Origin: Allobosea caraganae
GTDB taxonomy: Bacteria; Pseudomonadota; Alphaproteobacteria; Rhizobiales; Beijerinckiaceae
Assembly: GCF_003351345.1 (NCBI RefSeq)
Contig: NZ_QQTO01000001.1
Location: 124,001 to 188,000, forward strand
DNA: 64,000 nt
Direction of reading: 5' to 3'
Both the position numbers and the translations under genes were made by a program. The notes beneath the pieces were generated by a model, which saw only the letters and a list, made by a program, of their open reading frames with translations, did not search any database and was not told where the DNA came from. Positions 52,292-63,263 of this stretch are shown piece after piece. Every line of letters starts with the position of its first letter. Position 1 is the first letter of the stretch.

Positions 52292-53410
52292 ATGCGGGAC
52301 CTGCTGTCCGATTGGGTGAGCGGCCTGCGCGCCTTCAGCATCCACCGCTTTCCTTATCGCCGCTTCGCGCTTGCCCTGTTCCTCGGTGGTCTCGGCGGCT
52401 GGCTTTTCGTTCTCGCACGGCTGCCGCTGCCCTGGATGCTCGGCTCGATGGTGTTCTGCACCGCCGCCGCGCTGTTCCGGGCCCCGATCGCCGCGCCCAG
52501 TGTCATCCGGCCGCCGATGAGCGCGGTCATCGGCGTCATGCTCGGCGCCGGCTTTCGGCCCGATATCGTCACGCAGCTGCCGAACTGGCTGCCGACGCTC
52601 GCCGGCCTCGTCGTCTTCATGGTCGTCAGCGGGTTCTGCTGCGTCACTTATTTCCAGCGCGTCGCCGGTTTCGACCGCATCACCGCCTTCTTCGCCGGCA
52701 TGCCGGGCGGCTTGATGGAAATGGTCCTGATCGGCGAGGAGAAGGGCGGCGATGCCCGCATCATCGCGCTGATCCACTCCGCCCGCATCCTGCTGGTGGT
52801 GATCACGCTGCCCTTCATCGTGCAGTGGATCGAGGGCGTCTCGCTCAGCGTCAACCGCTCTTCCGGCCCGTCCTTCGCGCAGACGCCGCTGCTGGCCGAG
52901 CTTTCACTGCTCGCCTGCGGGGTTCTCGGGGTCATGGCCGGCCACCTGCTGCGGCTGCCGGCCAAGCACCTGATGGGCCCCATGCTGGTCAGCGCGCTCG
53001 TCCATCTCCTCGGCTGGAGCGAATCCGCCCCGCCTTACGAGATCGTCACCATCGCCCAGCTCGTGCTCGGCGTGACCATCGGCTGCCGCTTCGTCGGCAC
53101 GCCGCCGAAGACCATCCTGCGGGTGCTGCTGCTCTCCGTCGGCTCGACCGTGATCCTGCTCGCCTGCACCTTCGGCTTTGCCTGGGCCGTGGCAAAGGTC
53201 TCCACCTATGGCCACGTCCCGCTGGTCCTGGCCTACTCGCCGGGCGGGTTGGCCGAAATGAGCCTGATCGCGCTGGCGCTGCACACGGAAGTTGCGTTCG
53301 TGGCGGCCCATCATATCGCCCGCGTGCTGCTGGTGATGGTCGGCGCCGGGCCGCTTTTCGGATTGATCGCTGGCGTGGCGCCACGCCCGGCAGCGGCCGC
53401 CGCCGAATAG
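52292..53410 (+). CDS. AbrB-family membrane protein (putative transporter)
   Basis: 372 residues with about ten hydrophobic helices in two similar halves. RLPLPWMLGSMVFCTAAALF, a later GVMLGAGF and MPGGLMEMVLIGEEKGGDAR, and in the second half YSPGGLAEMSLIALAL show the internal repeat of the AbrB (DUF of ammonia-monooxygenase-like/ArAE-associated) family. Despite the name it is a membrane protein, not the AbrB DNA-binding fold. Function is unsettled; it has been called an ammonia monooxygenase by error. The upstream frame is open but not conserved. Confidence 0.8.
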   Translation: MRDLLSDWVSGLRAFSIHRFPYRRFALALFLGGLGGWLFVLARLPLPWMLGSMVFCTAAALFRAPIAAPSVIRPPMSAVIGVMLGAGFRPDIVTQLPNWLPTLAGLVVFMVVSGFCCVTYFQRVAGFDRITAFFAGMPGGLMEMVLIGEEKGGDARIIALIHSARILLVVITLPFIVQWIEGVSLSVNRSSGPSFAQTPLLAELSLLACGVLGVMAGHLLRLPAKHLMGPMLVSALVHLLGWSESAPPYEIVTIAQLVLGVTIGCRFVGTPPKTILRVLLLSVGSTVILLACTFGFAWAVAKVSTYGHVPLVLAYSPGGLAEMSLIALALHTEVAFVAAHHIARVLLVMVGAGPLFGLIAGVAPRPAAAAAE

Positions 53411-53414
53411 TGCT

Positions 53415-54587
53415 TCAGCGCGCCGCCGCTTCGAGCCCGCGCGCTAATGCTGCCGCAAGCGCAGTTCGCTGGCTGGCCATGAAGGCCGCGCCGTCGATGC
53501 GCTGATCGGCCCCGGCGCGCGAAGCCCTGACGCGCTCGACCAACGCCGCCGCGAACCCGGCCGGGCTGTCGGCCAGCGTGAAATTCGCCGGCATCGCGCT
53601 GAAGCCGCGGCAGGAAAGTGAGGTCGCGACAGCGGGCCAGCCCAGCTGCATCGCTTCGATCGTCTTCAGCTGCACGCCGGTTCCGGCTCGGCTGCTCAGC
53701 GCCAGCACCCGGCACGAGCGCAGGAAGGCATCGGCATCCGGCACGCGCCCGACCAGCTTCACCTGCGCAGAAACGGCCGGCATCTCGCCCGGCAGCCGGC
53801 CGGCGACCGCGACCGTAATATCGGCCGGCAGCAGCGGACAGACCTCGCGCAGGAACCAGTCGAGCCCGATGAAGTTCGGCGCCCAGGTCCAGGTGCCGAT
53901 CAGGCCGATATCATAGGCGGTCGCGGCTTCGGCCGGCGCGGCGGCAGCATCCGGCTGCGCGCCGGAGACGAGCGGCAGCGCCGCCGATTTGGCCTGGTAG
54001 TCGGGACCGAGCGCCGCCCGGTCCTCCTCGGCCAGCGTCCAGATGAAGCGCGCTTCGCGCCAGAGCCGGCGCTCGATCTTTTCCAGCAGCCTCGCCTCGC
54101 GCGCGAACAGCCAGCGCATGGCCGGATTGCTCGTATGCGCCGCATTCTGCTGCGCCGAGACATGCTCGATGTTGTGCTCGACCAGGATGCAGGGGCCGAG
54201 CGTGGTCAGTTCCGGAAAGGCGCCGGGCAGCATCACCGAGTTCAGGATCAGCGCGTCGAACGGCCCGCGCGCCCGGATCGCCTCCACGAACCTGCCGCGC
54301 CCGGCCATCAGCAGCTTGGCTGATGCGATCGGCAGGCCATGTGCCAATGCAGAAGCCAGCCATTGCAGCTTGCGTTTGGCTGATACGGCGGCATTCTCGA
54401 TATCGACGGCGTCGACCACCACCGCCTCAGCCGGCTCGGCCGGCGCCTCGCCCGGTCGCAGGAAGCCGAAGGCCGTGACCCCGTGGCCGACAGCGCGCAA
54501 CGCGTCGAGGATCGCCGCATTGGCGATCTCGAAGCCGGTATCGGGCTTGGCGACCGGGATCAGCGAGGTGACGAAGGCGAGACGCAA
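53415..54587 (-). CDS. Glycosyltransferase family 4-type
   Basis: 390 residues in the GT-B fold. The N-terminal half starts MRLAFVTSLIPVAKPDTGFE, with ILVEHNIEHVSAQQ. The donor-binding half contains IGLIGTWTWAPNFIGLDWF, a PGEMPAVSAQVKLVGRVPDA segment and SSRAGTGVQLKTIEAMQLG, which places the E-x7-E catalytic region in RAGTGVQLKTIEAM. The start codon is TTG at 54587. It probably adds a sugar to an envelope polysaccharide or lipid; donor and acceptor are unknown. It diverges from the next glycosyltransferase by ~150 bp. Confidence 0.87.
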   Translation of the reverse strand: MRLAFVTSLIPVAKPDTGFEIANAAILDALRAVGHGVTAFGFLRPGEAPAEPAEAVVVDAVDIENAAVSAKRKLQWLASALAHGLPIASAKLLMAGRGRFVEAIRARGPFDALILNSVMLPGAFPELTTLGPCILVEHNIEHVSAQQNAAHTSNPAMRWLFAREARLLEKIERRLWREARFIWTLAEEDRAALGPDYQAKSAALPLVSGAQPDAAAAPAEAATAYDIGLIGTWTWAPNFIGLDWFLREVCPLLPADITVAVAGRLPGEMPAVSAQVKLVGRVPDADAFLRSCRVLALSSRAGTGVQLKTIEAMQLGWPAVATSLSCRGFSAMPANFTLADSPAGFAAALVERVRASRAGADQRIDGAAFMASQRTALAAALARGLEAAAR

Positions 54588-54739
54588 AAGGACGGGACCT
54601 GACGCAGCGAAGCGATGAGAGCAGAGGCGATATGGGCCGCGTCAGGTCAAGTGCTGGTGCCGACTATGCTCAACGGCTTCTGGCGTCGCCAGCCCTGGTC
54701 TCGCCGAATCTGCTCACCGAACCTTAAGTCAGCCCATGC

Positions 54740-55804
54740 ATGGTGGCGGCCATGACAGCAGCAGCGCCAGTCTCGAAACAGCAGGCCGGAAGCGGGCAAG
54801 TGCCGGCGATCCGCGGCTTCGACGCGCCCAAGACCTTCGAAATCCTGGCCGGTTCGCCGGAAGCCCTGCTGCGCGACGTCCAGAGCGTCGTCTGCGTCCC
54901 CACCTTCAAGCGTCCCGACCTGCTGGAGCGCACCTTGCGCTCGCTGGCGGCGCAGCAGGGCGGGCACGATTTTGCTGTGATCGTCGTCGAGAACGAGGGC
55001 GTCGAGCGCGCCGGCGCGAAGCGGGCGCAAGCGCTGCTTGCGGAAGGGCTGTTCAAGGGTTTCGTCATCGTCGAGCCGCGCCAGGGCAACTGCAAGGCCT
55101 ATAACGCCGCCTGGCGCTGCGCGCTGACGCGCTTTCCGGCGCTGACGCAGGTGCTCGGCATCGACGATGACGAGGAGGCCGAGCCGCAATGGCTCGACGC
55201 CTTCCTGAGTGCCGTGAAATCCGCCCCCGCCCAGCTCTTCGGCGGCTCGGTCACGTCGAATTTCGAGGACGCCTCGCGCGCCTGGCTCGCAGCGCACCCG
55301 GTCTTCCGCTCGCATTATTCGGTCTCGGGCGCGGTGCCGATCCTCTATTCCAGCGCCAACTACCTGATCCGCCGCGAGGTGCTGGAAAAGCTCGGCTTCC
55401 CCTTCCTCGACGAGAGCTTCGACTTCACCGGCGGCGGCGACAGCGATTTCTTCCGCCGCGCCGGGGAGGCCGGCTTCCGCTTCTGGTGGGTGCAGGACGC
55501 CGCGATGCGCGAGACCATGTCCAGGCGGCGCAGCGAATTCGGCTGGATCCTGGCGCGTGGCCTGCGCAACGGCGCGATCTCCGCCCAGATCGAGCGCCGG
55601 CTCGACCCGAGCTACAGGGGGCGGCTGAAAGTGCTGGCGAAGAGCCTTGCATTGCTGGCCGCCTCGCCCGCGCGCGGGCTGATATTGGGCCTTCGCACCC
55701 GCTCAGCTACGATCGGCCTCTACCACGCCAAGGTCGCGCTTGGCCGCCTGATCTCGGAGTTCGGCGTCCAGAACGAGCAGTACCGCAAGCCCGACAAGAA
55801 CTGA
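54740..55804 (+). CDS. Glycosyltransferase family 2
   Basis: 354 residues. After a ~45-residue leader the GT-A fold begins VVCVPTFKRPDLLERTLRSL. Donor contacts follow: VIVVENEGVERAG, NCKAYNAAWRCALT and the DxD-like LGIDDDEEAEPQWLDAFL. FTGGGDSDFFRRAGEAGFRF supplies the downstream ED-type base region. There is no signal or transmembrane segment, so it is cytosolic or membrane-associated. A start at 54752 (MTAAAP) is equally possible. Neighbouring GT4-type gene is divergent, suggesting a small glycan locus. Confidence 0.87.
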   Translation: MVAAMTAAAPVSKQQAGSGQVPAIRGFDAPKTFEILAGSPEALLRDVQSVVCVPTFKRPDLLERTLRSLAAQQGGHDFAVIVVENEGVERAGAKRAQALLAEGLFKGFVIVEPRQGNCKAYNAAWRCALTRFPALTQVLGIDDDEEAEPQWLDAFLSAVKSAPAQLFGGSVTSNFEDASRAWLAAHPVFRSHYSVSGAVPILYSSANYLIRREVLEKLGFPFLDESFDFTGGGDSDFFRRAGEAGFRFWWVQDAAMRETMSRRRSEFGWILARGLRNGAISAQIERRLDPSYRGRLKVLAKSLALLAASPARGLILGLRTRSATIGLYHAKVALGRLISEFGVQNEQYRKPDKN

Positions 55805-55818
55805 GACGGGTTGGCTCG

Positions 55819-55845
55819 GTCATTGCGATCCGCGAAGTGACCCAG
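55819..55845. repeat. Decayed half-copy of palindromic repeat family B
   Basis: GGTCATTGCGATCCGCGAAG followed by TGACCCAG matches the left arm of the element at 21561 (CGTCATTGCGAGCGCAGCGA and onward) with about one base lost and a few substitutions. The right arm is missing. It sits in the 5' leader of the CMD-family gene, ending 19 bp before its ATG. Confidence 0.55.
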
Positions 55846-55864
55846 CCTGCCAGGAGTTGACGCT

Positions 55865-56269
55865 ATGGCCCATGACGATCTCACCGAAGCCGCGATCCAG
55901 GCGGGAATAGCGAGCTTCGAGGCGACCTTCGGGCGGGTGCCGGACAATTTCAGGCTGCTGGCGGAGCATGCTCCCGGCGCCTTCGCCGGCTACGGCCTGA
56001 TGCGCAGCGCCATCATGCGCGACCGCGACGCCGGCGGCGCGCTCGACCTCAAGACCAAGGAGCTGATCTTCGCGCTGCTCGACACGCTGATCGGCCAGAC
56101 CGCCGGCGCGAAGAACCACGCTGCGGCCGCCGTGAAGCTCGGCCTGACCCTGCCCGAACTGGCGGAAGGTCTGGTTCAGGTCGTCATGGCCGGCGGCATC
56201 ACGACCTGGAACACGACCGGCGCCGACGTGATGCGCCATTGCGCCGGGATCGCCGCCGAGCAGCCATAG
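55865..56269 (+). CDS. Carboxymuconolactone decarboxylase-family protein without the CxxC
   Basis: 134 residues, the all-helical CMD/AhpD fold: VPDNFRLLAEHAPGAFAGYG, LDLKTKELIFALLDTLIGQT, GAKNHAAAAVKLGLT and ELAEGLVQVVMAGG. AhpD-type members have Cys-x-x-Cys-x-x-x-His in the second helix. Here the positions read GQTAGAKNH: the His is kept but both cysteines are absent, so a thiol peroxidase role is unlikely. It may be a decarboxylase-like or purely structural relative. Its leader includes a half-copy of repeat B; AGGAG is 7 bp before the ATG. Confidence 0.82.
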   Translation: MAHDDLTEAAIQAGIASFEATFGRVPDNFRLLAEHAPGAFAGYGLMRSAIMRDRDAGGALDLKTKELIFALLDTLIGQTAGAKNHAAAAVKLGLTLPELAEGLVQVVMAGGITTWNTTGADVMRHCAGIAAEQP

Positions 56270-56333
56270 GCTCGGCGGGCCCGGCAGCCCGTTCGGCCCG
56301 AGCCCGCTCAGGGTTCGATGCTTGCGCGCAGCG

Positions 56334-58829
<2,496 letters not shown>

Positions 58830-58867
58830 TCACGCGCGTACGCGTGCGTACGCGAGAGAGGCGATTT

Positions 58868-60703
58868 TCAGCCCGCGAACGTCGCGATCGCGTCCAGAAA
58901 AACCTCGCCATATTGGGTGAGCTTGCGCTCGCCGACGCCCTCGATCCGGCGCATCTGGTCGAGCCCCAGCGGCCGCTCGCGCGCCATCGCGATCAGGGTC
59001 CGGTCGGTGAAGATGATGTAGGCCGCGACGCCTTCCTCGCGGGCGATCGAGAGGCGGAGCTGCCGAAGGTGCTCGAACAGCCCGGCGGTGCCCTCGTCGA
59101 GCCCGTCGGCGCGGGCGGCGGCGCGCTCGGAGGCGCGGGCGCGGCGATCGGGCAGGGCGTCGGCCCGCAGTGAGATCGGCTCGCGGCCGAACAGGATGTC
59201 CTCGCCCTTCTCGGTCAGGCGGAAGCCGCCATGCTCGGTGCTGGCCTCGGCCAGCGCGCCGGCGGCGAAGAGCTTTCGGGTCAGTGCCTGCCAGGCGGCT
59301 TTCGGCTTGTCGTTGCCGACGCCGAAGGTCTTGAGGCCGTCATGGTTCTGGCGGCGGATCGTCTCGCTCATCGTTCCCGTGAGGATGTCGGCGAGATGGG
59401 CTGCGCCGAAGCGCTGCCCTGAGCGCATCACGGCCGAGAGCAGCTTGCGGGCATCGAGCGTGGCGTCGGTCAGCGTCGCCTCGCCGCCGCAGAGGTCGCA
59501 GCGGAACTGCGCCTGGCCATGGCGGCAGGGCGGCGTCTGCTCGCCGAAATAGGCCAGCAGCGAGGAGCGTCGGCAAAGCGCGGATTCGCACAGGTCGATC
59601 ATCGCGTTGAGGCGCTTGTGCTCGATGCGCCGGCGCTCGTCGTCGATCGCCTTCTCGTCGATCTGGCGGCGGCGCAGGGCCATGTCCTCGACGCCGTAGA
59701 GGGTCAGCGTATCCGCGGGCAGGCCGTCGCGGCCGGCGCGGCCGATCTCCTGGTAGTAGCTCTCGATCGAACCCGGCATGTCGGCATGCACCACGAAGCG
59801 GACATCGGGCTTGTTGATGCCCATGCCGAAGGCGATGGTCGCGCAAATGACGACGCCGTCCTCCTGCAGGAAGACGTCCTGGTTGCGATTGCGCTGGGTC
59901 TGCTCCATCCCGGCATGGTAGGCGAAGGCCTTGTAGCCCTTCTCGCTCAGACCCTCGGCGAGGCGCTCGGTGCGCCCGCGCGACGAGCAATAGACGATGC
60001 CCGAGCCGCCGCGGTGGCTTTTGAGGAAATCGGCGATCTGCCGGCGCGGCTGGTCCTTCGGCGCGAAGGCGAGCTTGAGGTTCGGCCGGTCGAAGGAGTG
60101 CACCACCAGATGCGGCGGCTTCGGGAAGAGCTGCTGGGCGATGTCCTCGCGCGTCTGGCGGTCGGCCGTCGCGGTCAGCGCCGTCACCGGCACGCCGCCG
60201 AGCGCCTCCCGAACCTTGGCGAGCAGGCGGTATTCCGGGCGGAAGTCATGGCCCCATTGCGAGACGCAATGCGCCTCGTCGATGGCGAGCCGGTTGACGC
60301 CGAGCCGGCGCAGGCGGCCGACGAGTCCCTCTCCCGAAAGCCGTTCGGGCGAGACGAAGAGCAGGCGCAGCTCGCCGGAATTCAGCCGCTCCCAGGCCTC
60401 AGTGGCCTCGCTTTCCGTGTTCATCGAGTTCAGCGAGGCGGCGGCGACGCCGGCGCGGGTGAGCTGGCCGACCTGGTCGCGCATCAGCGCGATCAGCGGC
60501 GAGACGACGAGCGTCAGCCCGCCGGTGACGAGCGCCGGGAGCTGGTAGCACATCGACTTGCCGGAGCCGGTCGGCATCACCGCGAAGACGTCGCGGCCGT
60601 CGAGCGCGGCCTCGATCACCTCCCATTGCCCGGGGCGGAAATCATCATAGCCGAAGACTGATTTCAGCGTCGCGCGCGCTTGTGATTCGCTGGCATGCGG
60701 CAT
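58868..60703 (-). CDS. recQ: ATP-dependent DNA helicase RecQ
   Basis: 611 residues. Walker A is VMPTGSGKSMCYQLPALV near residue 45; DEAH-box AIDEAHCVSQWGHDFRPEY; motif VI region HADMPGSIESYYQEIGRAGR; the zinc-binding cysteines CESALCRRSS and RCDLCGG; and a C-terminal HRDC domain ending MRRIEGVGERKLTQYGEVFL. It unwinds DNA during recombination and repair of stalled forks. GGGAG stands before the ATG. It is inserted between recF and gyrB; the gap to recF is 151 bp with no other gene. Confidence 0.96.
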   Translation of the reverse strand: MPHASESQARATLKSVFGYDDFRPGQWEVIEAALDGRDVFAVMPTGSGKSMCYQLPALVTGGLTLVVSPLIALMRDQVGQLTRAGVAAASLNSMNTESEATEAWERLNSGELRLLFVSPERLSGEGLVGRLRRLGVNRLAIDEAHCVSQWGHDFRPEYRLLAKVREALGGVPVTALTATADRQTREDIAQQLFPKPPHLVVHSFDRPNLKLAFAPKDQPRRQIADFLKSHRGGSGIVYCSSRGRTERLAEGLSEKGYKAFAYHAGMEQTQRNRNQDVFLQEDGVVICATIAFGMGINKPDVRFVVHADMPGSIESYYQEIGRAGRDGLPADTLTLYGVEDMALRRRQIDEKAIDDERRRIEHKRLNAMIDLCESALCRRSSLLAYFGEQTPPCRHGQAQFRCDLCGGEATLTDATLDARKLLSAVMRSGQRFGAAHLADILTGTMSETIRRQNHDGLKTFGVGNDKPKAAWQALTRKLFAAGALAEASTEHGGFRLTEKGEDILFGREPISLRADALPDRRARASERAAARADGLDEGTAGLFEHLRQLRLSIAREEGVAAYIIFTDRTLIAMARERPLGLDQMRRIEGVGERKLTQYGEVFLDAIATFAG

Positions 60704-60854
60704 GGCTCCCGATGTGCCTGAGACGCGCGGAAATGGCCAGCCTCAACCTGCGGCAGCCGCGTATTCGGATGAGGTCGCCGCCGCCATTCCGATACGTCAG
60801 GCGAGACCCAGAAGCTTCGGCGAGTCAGAACAGGGCGCGGGTTCCCCCGCGCCT

Positions 60855-61982
60855 TCAATCAGTCGCCGCGACCTCACCCGAGGTCACGGTGAAGCGCTGC
60901 GCGCCCGCCGGCAGGTCGATGAAGAGCGCCGGGTCGGCCCCGGTCATCCAGACCTGGCAGCCGAGCTCCGCCAGGCCGGCATAGAGCGCCGCGCGCCGGC
61001 GCGGGTCGAGATGGGCGGCGACCTCGTCGAGCAGGACGAGCGGCGGCAGTCCGCTCATCGCCCGCACCAGCCGGGCATGCGCCAGCACGAGCCCGATCAG
61101 CAGCGCCTTCTGCTCGCCGGTCGAGCCCTGCTCGGCCGGGATGCCCTTGGCGGCGTGGCGCACCAGCAGGTCGGAGGCCTGCGGGCCGATCAGGGTGCGG
61201 CCGGCGCCGCGGTCGCGCTGGCGGCTCTGACGCAGCAGCGCGCGATACTGGTCCTCGGCGTCGAGTGCCGGCACGCCTTCGATCAGCCGGTCGATCTCGC
61301 CGTCGAGGCCGATCATGGCGCGCGGGAAGGGCGAGGCCTCGTCGGCCCCCGTCGCGATGATCGCGGTCAGCCGGCCAACCGTCTCGGCGCGCGCGGCGGC
61401 GACGGCGACGCCGAGCTCGGCGATCTCGCGCTCGACTGCGTCGAGCCAGCTCGCCTCGTGCGGCGTCTCTTCGAGGATGCGGTTGCGTGAGCGCAGGGCG
61501 CGTTCGAGCGCGTTCGAGCGTGCCGCATGGCTCGGATCGACGGCGAGCACGAGACGGTCGAGGAAGCGCCGCCGCTCGCCGGCCGAGCCGCGGAACAGGC
61601 CGTCGAGATCCGGCGTCAGCCAGACCAGCCGAATGTACTCGCTGAAGGCGACGGCCGACCCGGCCGGGCTGCCGTCGATGCGCGCGAGCCTGGCCCGCTT
61701 GCCCTCGCCATCGGCTTGACCGAGCCCGATGCCCAGCCGCGGTCCGTCCTCGCCAAGCGCGACCGAGGCCGCGAAGGCGCCCGGTCCATCCTGCCGCGCC
61801 ATCTCGGAGAGATCGGCGCGCCGGAGGCCACGGCCCGGCGCGAAGAGCGAGAGCGCTTCGAGGAGGTTGGTCTTGCCGGCCCCGTTCTCGCCGATGAGCG
61901 CAACGAGTTGGCCCCCGATCGTGAGATCGAGGGCCTCGTAGGAACGAAAGTCCTGAAGGATCAGGCGTGCGACGGCAGACAA
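60855..61982 (-). CDS. recF: DNA repair protein RecF
   Basis: 375 residues, SMC-like ATPase. Walker A GENGAGKTNLLEALSLFAPG follows LILQDFRSYEALDL at the N-terminus; signature TGEQKALLIGLVLAHARL and Walker B LVLLDEVAAHLDPRRR are near the C-terminus. It loads RecA at gaps behind stalled forks with RecO and RecR. The start codon is TTG at 61982, only 4 bp after the dnaN stop, so it is translated from the dnaN transcript with a rather weak start. Confidence 0.95.
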   Translation of the reverse strand: MSAVARLILQDFRSYEALDLTIGGQLVALIGENGAGKTNLLEALSLFAPGRGLRRADLSEMARQDGPGAFAASVALGEDGPRLGIGLGQADGEGKRARLARIDGSPAGSAVAFSEYIRLVWLTPDLDGLFRGSAGERRRFLDRLVLAVDPSHAARSNALERALRSRNRILEETPHEASWLDAVEREIAELGVAVAAARAETVGRLTAIIATGADEASPFPRAMIGLDGEIDRLIEGVPALDAEDQYRALLRQSRQRDRGAGRTLIGPQASDLLVRHAAKGIPAEQGSTGEQKALLIGLVLAHARLVRAMSGLPPLVLLDEVAAHLDPRRRAALYAGLAELGCQVWMTGADPALFIDLPAGAQRFTVTSGEVAATD

Positions 61983-61986
61983 GTGC

Positions 61987-63102
61987 CTAGACGCGCATCG
62001 GCATCAGCACGTAGAGCGCGGATGCGCCTTCGCGATCCTGGATCACGGTCGGCGAGCCGGGGTCGGCCAGCTTGAGCAGGGCGGTGTCGCCGTCGAGCTG
62101 GGCCGCGATATCCATCAGGTAGCGGGCGTTGAAGCCGATATCGAGCGGGCTCGCATCGTAGTCGACCTCGATCTCCTCGGTCGCCGAGCCCGAATCCGGG
62201 TTGGTCACCGAGAGCGTCATGCGGCCATCGCCCATCGAGAGCTTCACGGCGCGGCCGCGCTCCGACGAGATCGTCGAGACGCGGTCGACGGACGCAGCGA
62301 AGTCGCCCTTGTCGACGGTCAGGCGCTTGTCGTTGCCGCTCGGGATGACGCGCTGGTAGTCGGGGAAGGTGCCGTCGATCAGCTTCGAGGTCAGCACGAC
62401 ATCGGCCGTGGCGACGCGGATCTTGGTGGCGGAGAGCTCGACCGAAACCTCGCTCTCGCCGTCCTCCAAGAGCTTCTGGATCTCGGAGACGGCCTTGCGC
62501 GGCACGATCACGCCCGGCATGCCGGCTGCGCCGGCCGGGGCCGCCGTATCGACGCGGGCGAGCCTGTGGCCGTCGGTCGCGACGGCGCGCAGCAGGGTGC
62601 GGCCCTCGACGTCGATCGTATGCAGGTAGATGCCGTTCAGGTAGTAGCGCGTCTCCTCGGTCGAGATCGCGAACTGGGTCTTGTCGATCAGGCGCTTGAA
62701 CTCGCCGGATGGCAGCGTGAAGCGATGGGCCATCTCGCCCGCGGTGATGTCGGGGAAGTCGCTCTCGGGCAGGGTCTGGAGCTGGAAGCGCGAGCGGCCC
62801 GAGCGCAGCACGAGCCCGGTCTCGCCGGTGGTCTCGAGCGAGACCTGGGCGCCGTCGGGCAGCTTGCGCACGATGTCGTAGAGCGTATGGGCCGGCACCG
62901 TGGTCGCGCCCGGCTCGGCGACGTCGGCGGCGAGTGTCTCGACCACCTCGATGTCGAGGTCGGTCGCCTTCAGCTTCAGGCCGGCAGCGTCACCGCTCAG
63001 CAGCAGGTTCGACAGGATCGGGATCGTGTTGCGGCGTTCCACCACGCGGTGGACATGGCCGAGCGACTTCAGGAGGGTGGACCGTTCGACCGTGACCTTC
63101 AT
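61987..63102 (-). CDS. dnaN: DNA polymerase III sliding clamp (beta subunit)
   Basis: 371 residues, three repeated clamp domains. It begins MKVTVERSTLLKSLGHVHRV; the middle has FALPSGEFKRLIDKTQFAIS-like FTLPSGEFKRLIDKTQFAIS and TDGHRLARVDT; the end is SALYVLMPMRV, where the hydrophobic tail forms the partner-binding pocket. It tethers the replicase to DNA. It follows dnaA by 161 bp and is closely followed by recF. Confidence 0.97.
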   Translation of the reverse strand: MKVTVERSTLLKSLGHVHRVVERRNTIPILSNLLLSGDAAGLKLKATDLDIEVVETLAADVAEPGATTVPAHTLYDIVRKLPDGAQVSLETTGETGLVLRSGRSRFQLQTLPESDFPDITAGEMAHRFTLPSGEFKRLIDKTQFAISTEETRYYLNGIYLHTIDVEGRTLLRAVATDGHRLARVDTAAPAGAAGMPGVIVPRKAVSEIQKLLEDGESEVSVELSATKIRVATADVVLTSKLIDGTFPDYQRVIPSGNDKRLTVDKGDFAASVDRVSTISSERGRAVKLSMGDGRMTLSVTNPDSGSATEEIEVDYDASPLDIGFNARYLMDIAAQLDGDTALLKLADPGSPTVIQDREGASALYVLMPMRV

Positions 63103-63223
63103 CGTTCGTCTTCTGGCGTGTGCGCTCGGCAGGGAGTGAGCCGGGCGGCGGAATGGCCCGCGACATTGCAGGACGCTGTCCCGCGGCGCAAGGGCGACAT
63201 CATGTCAGGTCACAGCCAAAGCG

Positions 63224-63249
63224 CCCGCCGCCGCTGATGCGGCGGCGGG
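63224..63249 (-). terminator. Hairpin between dnaA and dnaN
   Basis: CCCGCCGCCGC and GCGGCGGCGGG form a perfect 11-bp GC stem around the loop TGAT. In the direction of dnaA transcription there is no T-run after it, so it may be an attenuator or an RNA-stabilising end rather than a full terminator. Confidence 0.45.
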
Positions 63250-63263
63250 ACTGGCCGAAAGTC

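Noticed and set aside
63103..63263. Origin of replication between dnaN and dnaA
   Set aside because: No cluster of DnaA boxes (TTATCCACA-like) or AT-rich unwinding element is seen; only a GC hairpin. oriC may lie beyond the window or elsewhere.
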